From Prostheceraeus crozeri (taxonomy: Eukaryota; Platyhelminthes; Polycladida; Euryleptidae): a DNA stretch of 64,000 bases. The translations under genes and the position numbers were made by a program. Below the pieces are notes generated by a model. It worked only from the letters and a program-made list of their open reading frames with translations, was not told the origin of the DNA and ran no database searches. Positions 55,004 through 64,000 of this stretch are shown piece by piece (within the stretch, counting starts at the first letter, position 1; every line of letters begins with the position of its first letter). The stretch is taken from NCBI GenBank assembly GCA_907163375.1, contig CAJQUW010003048.1, positions 32,647 through 96,646 of the forward strand. Reading direction: 5' to 3'.

Positions 55004-58000
55004 GATGGAGGACCCTGTTCGAAGACAGGCTCCATTCTTTGTTGGACATTATTCGAAGCCAGGCTGTATTCTTTGTTGGACACTATTCGAAGCCAGACTC
55101 GATCCTTTGTTGGACAATATTCGAAGCTAGGCTCTATTCGATGGAGGACACTATTCGAAGACAGGCTCTATTCTTTGTTGCACACGATTCGAAGCCAGGC
55201 TTAATTCTTTGTTGCACCCGATTCGAAGCCAGGCTCTATTCTTTGTTGGACACTATTCGAAGCCAGGCTCTATTCTTTGTTGCATCCGATTCGAAGCCAG
55301 GCTCTATTCTTTGTTGCAACCGATTCGAAACCAGGCTCTATTCGATGGAGGATCCTATTCGAAGCCAGGCTCAATTCTTTGTTGCACCCGATTCGAAGCC
55401 AGGCTCTATTCCTTGTTGGACACTATTCGAAGCCAGGCTCTATCCTTTGTTGGACACTATTCGAAGCCAGGCTCTATTCCTTGTTGGCCACTATTCGAAG
55501 CCAGGCTCTATTCTTTGTTGGACCCGATTCGAAGCCAGGCTCTTTTCTTTGTTGGACACTATTCGAAGCTAGGCTCTATTCGATGGAGGACCCTATTCGA
55601 AGCCAGGCTCTATTCGTTGGATGATCCTATTCGAAGCCAGGCTCGATTCTTTGTTGGACACTATTCGAAGCCAGACTCTATTCTTTGTTGCATCCGATTC
55701 GAAGCCAGGCTCTATTCCTTGTTGGACACTATTCGAAGCCAGGCTCTATTCTTTGTTGGACACTATTCGAAGCCAGGCTCTATTCCTTTTTGCACCCTAT
55801 TCGAAGCCGGGCCCTATTCGTTGGAGGATTCTATTCGAAGCCATGGCTCAATTCTTTGTTGCACCCGATTCGAAGCCAGGCTCCATCCTTTGTTGGACAC
55901 TATTCGAAGCCAGGATCTATTCGATGGAGGACACTATTGGAAGTGAGGCTCTATTCTTTGTTGGACACTATTCGAAGCCAGGCTCTATTCTTTGTTGGAC
56001 ACTATTCGAAGCCAGGCTCTATTCTTTGTTGGACACTATTCGAAGCCAGGCTCTATTCTTTGTTGCACCCGATTCGAAGCCATGGCTCTATTCGATGGAG
56101 GACACTATTCGAAGCCAGGCTCTATTCTTTGTTGCACCCAATTCGAAGCCAGACTCTATTCTTTGTTGGACACTATTCGAAGCCAGGCTCCATCCTTTGT
56201 TAGACACTATTCAAAGCCAGGGTCTATTCTTTGTTGCATCCGATTCGAAGCCAGGCTCTATTCCTTGTTGGACACTATTCGAAGCCAGGCTATATTCTTT
56301 GTTGGACACTATTCGAAGCTAGGCTCTATTCTTTGTTGGACACTATTCGAAGCCAGGCTCTATTCTTTGTTGGACACTATTCAAAGCCAGGCTCCATTCT
56401 TTGTTGGACATTATCAGAAGCCATGCTCTATTCCTTGTTGCACCCGGTTCGAAGGCAGGCTCTATTCTTTGTTGGACATTATTCGAAGCCAGGCTCCTTT
56501 CTTTGTTGGACACTATTCGAAGCCAGGCTATATTCTTTGTTGGACACTATTCGAAGCTAGGCTCTATTCTTTGTTGGACACTATTCGAAGCCAGGCTCTA
56601 TTCTTTGTTGGACACTATTCAAAGCCAGGCTCCATTCTTTGTTGGACATTATAAGAAGCCAGGCTCGATCCTTTGTTGCACACTGTTCGAAGCCAGGCTC
56701 TATTCTTTGTTGGACACTATTCGAAGCCAGGCTCTATTCTTTGTTGGACACTATTCGAAGCCAGGCTCTATTCTTTGTTGGACACTATTCGAAGCCAGGC
56801 TCTATTCTTTGTTGCACCCGATTCGAAGCCAGGCTCTATTCTTTGTTGGACACTATTCGAAGCCAGGCTCTATTCTTTGTTGGACACTATTCGAAGCCAG
56901 GCTCTATTCTTTGTTGGACACTATTCGAAGCCAGGCTCTATTCTTTGTTGGACCCGATTCGAAGCCAGGCTCTATTCCTTGTTGGACACTATTCGAAGCC
57001 AGGCTCTATTCCTTGTTGGACACTATTCGAAGCCAGGCTCTATTCTTTGTTGGACATTATTCGAAGCCAGGCTCTATTCTTTGTTGGACACTTTTCGAAG
57101 CGAGGCTCTATTCCTTGTTGGACACTATTCGAAGCCAGGCTCTATTCTTTGTTGGACATTATTCGAAGCCAGGCTCTATTCTTTGTTGCACACGATCCGA
57201 AGCCGGGCTCTATTCTTTGTTGGACACTATTCGAAGCCAGGCTCTATTGTTTGTTGGACACTATTCGAAGCCAGACTCTATTCTTTGTTGCACCCGATTC
57301 GAAGCCTGGCTCTATTCCTTGTTGGACACTATTGGAAGCCCGGCTCTATTCGATGAAGCACCCTATTCGAAGCCAGACTCTATTCTTTGTTGGACACTAT
57401 TCGAAGCCATGCTCCATCCTTTGTTAGACACTATTCAAAGCCAGGGTCTATTCTTTGTTGCATCCGATTCGAAGCCAGGCTCTATTCTTTGTTGGACACT
57501 ATTCAAAGCCAGGCTCCATTCTTTGTTGGACACTATCAGAAGCCATGCTCTATTCCTTGTTGCACCCGGTTCGAAGGCAGGCTCTATTCTTTGTTGGACA
57601 TTATTCGAAGCCAGGCTCCATTCTTTGTTGGACACTATTCGAAGCCAGGCTCTATTCTTTGTTGGACACTATTCGAAGCCAGGCTCTATTTTTTGTTGGA
57701 CACTATTCGAAGCCAGGCTCTATTCCTTGTTGGACACTACTCGAAGCCAGGCTCTATTGTTTGTTGGACACTATTCGAAGCCGGGCTCTATTCTTTGTTG
57801 CACCCGATCCGAAGCCAGGGTCTATTCCTTGTTCGACACTACTCGAAGCCAGGCTCTATTGTTTGTTGGACACTATTCGAAGCCAGGCTCTATTCTTTGT
57901 TGGACATTATTCGAAGCCAGCCTCTATTCTTTGTTGGACATTATTCGAAGCCAGGCTCTATTCTTTGTTGGACACTATTCGAAGCCATGCTCCATCCCTT

Positions 58001-61000
58001 GTTGGACACTATCAGATGCCAGGCTCTATTCGATGGAGGACCCTATTCGAAGCCAGGCTCCGTCCTTTGTTGGACACTATCAGAAGCCGGGCTCTATTCT
58101 TTGTTGGACACTATTAGAAGCCAGGCTCTATTCTTTGTTGGACACTATCAGAAGCCAGGCTCTATTCCTTGTTGGACACTATTAGAAGCCAGGCTCTATT
58201 CTTTGTTGGACATTATTCAAAGCCAGGCTCCATTCTTTGTTGGACATTATCAGAAGCCATGCTCTATTCCTTGTTGCACCCGGTTCGAAGGCAGGCTCTA
58301 TTCTTTGTTGGACATTATTCGAAGCCAGGCTCCTTTCTTTGTTGGACACTATTCGAAGCCAGGCTCTATTCTTTGTTGCACCCAATTCGAAGCCAGACTC
58401 TATTCTTTGTTGGACACTATTCGAAGCCAGGCTCCATCCTTTGTTAGACACTATTCAAAGCCAGGGTCTATTCTTTGTTGCATCCGATTCGAAGCCAGGC
58501 TCTATTCCTTGTTGGACACTATTCGAGGCCAGGCTATATTCTTTGTTGGACACTATTCGAAGCTAGGCTCTATTCTTTGTTGGACACTATTCGAAGCCAG
58601 GCTCTATTCTTTGTTGGACACTATTCAAAGCCAGGCTCCATTCTTTGTTGGACATTATCAGAAGCCATGCTCTATTCCTTGTTGCACCCGGTTCGAAGGC
58701 AGGCTCTATTCTTTGTTGGACATTATTCGAAGCCAGCTCCTTTCTTTGTTGGACACTATTCGAAGCCAGGCTATATTCTTTGTTGGACACTATTCGAAGC
58801 TAGGCTCTATTCTTTGTTGGACACTATTCGAAGCCAGGCTCTATTCTTTGTTGGACACTATTCAAAGCCAGGCTCCATTCTTTGTTGGACATTATCAGAA
58901 GCCATGCTCTATTCCTTGTTGCACCCTGTTCGAAGCCAGGCTCTATTCCTTGTTGGAAACTATTCGAAGCCAGGCTCTATTCTTTGTTGGACACTACTCG
59001 AAGCCAGGCTCCATCCTTTGTTGGACACTATTCGAAGCCAGGCTCTATTCTTTGTTGCACCCGATTCGAAGCCAGGCTCTATTCTTTGTTGGACACTATT
59101 CGAAGCCGGGCTCTATTCTTTGTTGGACACTATTCGAAGCCAGGCTCTATTCTTTGTTGGACACTATTCGAAGCCAGGCTCTATTCTTTGTTGCACCCGA
59201 TTCGAAGCCAGGCTCTATTCCTTGTTGGACACTAGTCGAAGCGAGGCTCTATTCCTTGTTGGACACTATTCGAAGCCAGGCTCTATTCTTTGTTGGACAT
59301 TATTCGAAGCCAGGCTCTATTCTTTGTTGGACACTTTTCGAAGCGAGGCTCTATTCCTTGTTGGACACTATTCGAAGCCAGGCTCTATTCTTTGTTGGAC
59401 ATTATTCGAAGCCAGGCTCTATTCTTTGTTGCACACGATCCGAAGCCGGGCTCTATTCTTTGTTGGACACTATTCGAAGCCAGGCTCTATTGTTTGTTGG
59501 ACACTATTCGAAGCCAGACTCTATTCTTTGTTGCACCCGATTCGAAGCCTGGCTCTATTCCTTGTTGGACACTATTGGAAGCCCGGCTCTATTCGATGAA
59601 GCACCCTATTCGAAGCCAGGCTCTATTCTTTGTTGGACACTATTCGAAGCCATGCTCTATTCTTTGTTGGACACTATTCAAAGCCAGGGTCTATTCTTTG
59701 TTGCATCCGATTCGAAGCCAGGCTCTATTCTTTGTTGGACACTATTCAAAGCCAGGCTCTATTCTTTGTTGGACACTATCAGAAGCCATGCTCTATTCCT
59801 TGTTGCACCCGGTTCGAAGGCAGGCTCTATTCTTTGTTGGACATTATTCGAAGCCAGGCTCCATCCTTTGTTGGACACTATTCGAAGCCAGACTCTATTC
59901 TTTGTTGGACACTATTCGAAGCCAGGCTCTATTCTTTGTTGGACACTATTCGAAGCCAGGCTCTATTCCTTGTTGGACACTATTCGAAGCCAGGCTCTAT
60001 TCTTTGTTGGACAGTATTCGAAGCCGGGCTCTATTCTTTGTTGCACCCGATCCGAAGCCAGGCTGTCTATTCCTTGTTCGACACTATTCGAAGCCAGGCT
60101 TATTGTTTGTTGGACACTATTCGAAGCCAGGCTCTATTCTTTGTTGGACAATATTCGAAGCCAGGCTCTATTATTTGTTGGACATTATTCGAAGCCAGGC
60201 TCTATTCTTTGTTGGACACTATTCGAAGCCATGCTCTATTCTTTGTTGGACACTATCAGATGCCAGGCTCTATTCGATGGAGGACCCTATTCGAAGCCAG
60301 GCTCCGTCCTTTGTTGGACACTATCAGAAGCCGGGCTCTATTCTTTGTTGGACACTATTAGAAGCCAGGCTCTATTCTTTGTTGGACACTATCAGAAGCC
60401 AGGCTCTATTCCTTGTTGGACACTATTAGAAGCCAGGCTCTATTCTTTGTTGGACATTATTCGAAGCCAGGCTCTATTCTTTGTTGGGCACTATTCGAAG
60501 CCAGGCTCTATTCTTTGTTGGACACTATTCGAAGCCAGGCTCTATTCGATGGAGGACACTATTCGAAGACAGGCTGTATTCTTTGTTGGACACTATTCGA
60601 AGCCAGGCTCTATTCTTTCTTGCACCCGATTCGAAGCCAGGCTCTATTCTTTGTTGGACTCTATTCGAAGCCAGGTTCTATTCTTTGTTGGACTCTATTC
60701 GAAGCCAGGCTCTATTCGATGGAGGACCCTATTCGAAGCCAGGCTCTATTCTTTGTTGGACACTATTCGAAGCCAGGCTCTATTCTTTGGTTGACACTAT
60801 TCGAAGCCAGGCTCTATTCTTTGTTGCACCCGACTCGAAGCCAGGCTCTATTCTTTGTTGGACTCTATTCGAAGCCAGGTTCTATTCTTTGTTGGACTCT
60901 ATTGGAAGCCAGGCTCTATTCGATGGAGGACCCTATTCGAAGCCAGGCTCTATTCTTTGTTGGACACTATTCGAAGCCAGGCTCTATTCTTTGGTTGACA

Positions 61001-64000
61001 CTATTCGAAGCCAGGCTCTATTCTTTGTTGCACCCGATTCGAAGCCAGGCTCCATCCTTTGTTGGACAAAATTCGAAGCCAGGCTCTATTCTTTGTTGGA
61101 CACTATTCGAAGCCAGGCTCTACTCTTTGTTGGACATTATTCGAAGCCAGGCTGTATTCTTTGTTGGACACTATTCGAAGCCAGGCTCTATTCTTTGTTG
61201 GACATTATTCGAAGCCAGGCTGTATTCTTTGTTGGACATTATTCGAAGCCAGGCTCTATTCTTTGTTGGACACTATTCGAAGCCAGGCTCCATCCTTTGT
61301 TGGACACTATTCGAAGCCAGGCTCCATCCTTTGTTGGACACTATTCAAAGCCAGGCTCTATTCTTTGTTGGACATTATTCGAAGCCAGGCTCTATTCTTT
61401 GTTGGACACTATTCGAAGCCAGGCTTCATCCTTTGTTGGACAAAATTCGAAGCGAGGCTCCATCCTTTCTTGCACCCGATTCGAAGCCATGGCTATTCGA
61501 TGGAGGACACCATTCGAAGCCAGGCTCTATTCGATGGAGGACCCTATTCGAAGCCAGGCTCTATTCCTTGTTGGACACTATTCGAAGCCAGGCTCTATTC
61601 TTTGTTGCACCCGTTTCGAAGCCAAGCTCTATTCTTTGTTGCACCCGTTTCGAAGACAGGCTCTATTCTTTGTTGGACACTATTAAAAGCCAAGCTCTAT
61701 TCTTTGTTGGACCCTATTCGAAGCCAGGCTCTATTCTTTGTTGCACCCTTTTCGAAGCCAGACTCTATTCTTTGGTTGACACTATTCGAAGCCGGGCTCT
61801 ATTCTTTGTTGCACTTGATTCGAAGCCATGGCTCTATTCGATGGAGGACACTATTCGAAGCCAGGCTCTATTCTTTGTTGGACACTATTCGAAGCCAGGC
61901 TCTATTCTTTGTTGGACACTATTCGAAGCCAGGCTGTATTCTTTGTTGGACATTATTCGAAGCCAGGCTCTATTTTTTGTTGGACATTATTCGAAGCCAG
62001 GCTCTATTCTTTGTTGGACACTATTCGAAGCCAGGCTCTATTCTTTGTTGGACACTATTCGAAGCCAGGCTCTCTTCTTTGTTGGACAATATTCGAAGCC
62101 AGGCTCTACTCCTTGTTGGACACTATTCGAAGCTAGGCTCTATTCTTTGTTGGACCCTATTCGAAGCCAGGCTCCATCCTTTGTTGGACGCTATTCGAAG
62201 CCAGGCTCTTTTCTTTGTTTGACACTATTGGAAGCTAGGCTCTATTCGATGGAGGACACTATTCGAAGCCAGGCTCAATTCTTTGTTGCACCCGATTCGA
62301 AGCCAGGCTCTATTCTTTGTTGGACACTCTTCGAAGATAGTCTCTATTCTTGGTTGCACCCGATTCGAAGCCAGGCTCCATCCTTTGTTGGACAAAATTC
62401 GAAGCCAGGCTCTATTCTTTGTTGCACCCGTTTCGAAGCCAGGCTCTACTCTTTGTTGGACATTATTCGAAGCCAGGCTGTATTCTTTGTTGGACACAAT
62501 TCGAAGCCAGACTCTATTCGATGGAGGACACTAATTCGAAGCCAGGCTCAATTCTTTGTAGGACATTATTCGAAGCCAGGCTCCATCCTTTGTTGGACAC
62601 TATTCGAAGCCAGGCTCCATCCTTTGTTGGACATTATTCGAAGCCAGGCTCCATCCTTTGTTGGACACTATTCGAAGCCAGGCTATATTCTTTGTTGGAC
62701 ATTATTCGAAGCCAGGTTCTATTCTTTGTTGGACACTATTCGAAGCCAGGCTCCATCCTTTGTAGGACGAAATTCGAAGCCAGGCTCTATTCTTTGTTCG
62801 ACATTATTCGAAGCCAGGCTCTATTCTTTGTTGGACATTATTCGAAGCCAGGCTCTATTCTTTGTTGGACACTATTCGAAGCCAGGCTCCATCCTTTGTT
62901 GGACAAAATTCGAAGCCAGGCTCCATCCTTTGTTGCACCCGAATCGAAGCCATGGCTATTCGATGGATGACACCATTCGAAGCCAGGCTCTATTCGATGG
63001 AGGACCCTATTCGAAGCCAGGCTCTATTCCTTGTTGGACATTATTCGAAGCCAGGCTCTATTCTTTGTTGGACACTACTCGGATCCAGGCTCCATCCTTT
63101 GTTGGACAAAATTCGAAAGCCGGGCTCTATTTTTTGTTGCACTTGATTCGAAGCCATGGCTCTATTCGATGGAGGACACTATTCGAAGCCAGGCTCTATT
63201 CTTTGTTGGACACTATTCGAAGCCAGGCTCTATTCGATGTTGGACACTATTCGAAGCCAGGCTCTATTCTTTGTTGGACAAAATTCGAAGCCAGGCTCTA
63301 TTCTTTGTTGGACACTATTCGAAGCCAGGCTGTATTCTTTGTTGTGCATTATTCGAAGCCAGGCTCTATTTTTTGTTGGACATTATTCGAAGCAGGCTCT
63401 ATTCTTTGTTGGACACTATTCGAAGCCAGGCTCTATCCTTTGTTGGACATTATTCGAAGCCAGGCTCTATTCTTTGTTGGCCACTATTCGAAGCCAGGCT
63501 CTATTCTTTGTTGGACACTATTCGAAGCCAGGCTCCGTCCTTTGTTGAACACTATTCGAAGCCAGACTCTATTCTTTGTTGGACACTATTCGAAGCCAGG
63601 CTCTATTCTTTGTTGGACATTATTCGAAGCCAGGCTGTATTCTTTGTTGGACATTATTCGAAGCCAGGCTCTATTTTTTGTTGGACATTATTTGAAGCCA
63701 TGCTGTATTCTTTGTTGGACATTATTCGAAGCCAGGCTCTATTTTTTGTTGGACATTATTCGAAGCCAGGCTCTATTCTCTGTTGGACAGTATTCGAAGC
63801 CAGGCTCTATTCGATGGAGGACCTTATTCGAAGACAGGCTGTATTCTTTGTTGGACACTGTTCGAAGCCAGGCTCTACTCCTTGTTGGACACTATTCGAA
63901 GCTAGGCTCTATTCTTTGTGGGACCCTATTCGAAGCCAGGCTCTATTCGATGGAGGACACTATTCGAAGCCAGGCTCCATCCTTTGTTGGACGCTATTCG
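55003..64000 (+). repeat. 34-bp satellite-like tandem array, about 260 units, continues past the window
   Basis: The basic unit (for example 56723-56756) is made of GAAGCCAGGCTCTATTC and TTTGTTGGACACTATTC, 17 bp each, sharing CTATTC. Variants alternate: TGCACCCGATTCG for TGGACACTATTCG, and TCGATGGAGGACC for TTTGTTGGACA. Because 34 is not a multiple of 3, translation repeats every 102 bp as a 34-residue unit; as it lacks stops, all forward frames stay open (up to 1135 codons at 57387-60794). The minus strand is closed by TAG in the consensus unit. There is no start signal, codon bias or domain, so I call repeats, not genes. A CpG in TTCGAAG is kept in most units, with scattered TTCAAAG. Confidence 0.95.
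57091..60430 (+). repeat. 2.24-kb higher-order duplication inside the 34-bp array
   Basis: Rare variants recur at a constant offset: CTTTTCGAAGCGAGG at 57091 and 59334 (2243 bp); ATCAGATGCCAGGC at 58011 and 60255 (2244 bp). 2244 equals 66 units. The stretch between shows the same order of unit variants with a few changes. The outer limits are not resolved. Confidence 0.75.

Noticed and set aside
57387-60794. 1135-codon ORF and other long ORFs across 55-64 kb as a giant repeat protein
   Set aside because: They result from a stop-free 34-bp unit whose length is not a multiple of three; all forward frames are equally open and there is no start context, domain or codon pattern.
55003-64000. CRISPR array
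   Set aside because: Units are directly contiguous 34-mers with no unique spacers, and the surrounding DNA is eukaryotic.

Overview
The window is animal nuclear DNA, most likely from an invertebrate. It is AT-rich, the recognisable host genes are two intron-containing 7-transmembrane receptor genes, and the rest is dominated by eukaryotic transposons: Penelope-like elements, a Crypton, Tc1, Tigger/pogo, piggyBac, hAT-type MITEs and long foldback elements. No bacterial operons, rRNA or CRISPR are visible. The Naiad-type Penelope element is a group known to abound in invertebrate genomes. I cannot place the species more precisely.

Layout. From 1 to 10 kb there is a MITE, a piggyBac right end, a hAT-type MITE with an 8-bp target duplication, a perfect 70-bp palindrome, several foldbacks, and a decayed Crypton tyrosine recombinase (minus strand, 8.8-10.1 kb). 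From 10.3 to 16.5 kb there are two head-to-tail, almost identical copies of a Naiad Penelope-like retroelement: a 5'-truncated copy, then one with an intact 928-residue ORF (N-terminal GIY-YIG endonuclease plus reverse transcriptase). A 109-bp hairpin MITE abuts its 3' end. From 16.9 to 20.5 kb an old MITE is split by a Tc1 element with a single frameshift and by a further inverted-repeat element. From 22 to 28.6 kb there are more hAT-type MITEs, a foldback, and a 76-bp minisatellite growing out of one arm of a second foldback.

From 28.9 to 33.3 kb two paralogous 7TM receptor exons lie on the minus strand with a matching upstream splice acceptor, separated by a roughly 25-bp minisatellite. 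Beyond them lie a tRNA-derived SINE, a relic GIY-YIG domain, and a Tigger derivative. From 37.7 to 46.2 kb is a complex of inverted repeats. Its centre is a 4.3-kb long-TIR element carrying a decayed transposase (D-D-E with 32 residues between the last two acidic residues) preceded in the same frame by a RING-H2 finger. From 48.2 to 50.8 kb is a second Penelope-like element, of canonical type, with pseudo-LTRs and a 12-bp target duplication. From 55.0 kb to the window end is one uninterrupted satellite-like array of a 34-bp unit (about 260 copies) containing a 2.24-kb higher-order duplication.

The window therefore reads as a heterochromatin-like accessory region in which mobile elements are nested in one another. 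At least one element (Naiad) moved very recently. Two tandem arrays begin exactly at the outer end of an inverted-repeat arm. The points that most deserve a second look are the RING-transposase ORF, the near-identical Naiad tandem, the 34-bp array that is stop-free in all forward frames, and the receptors that lack the DRY arginine.
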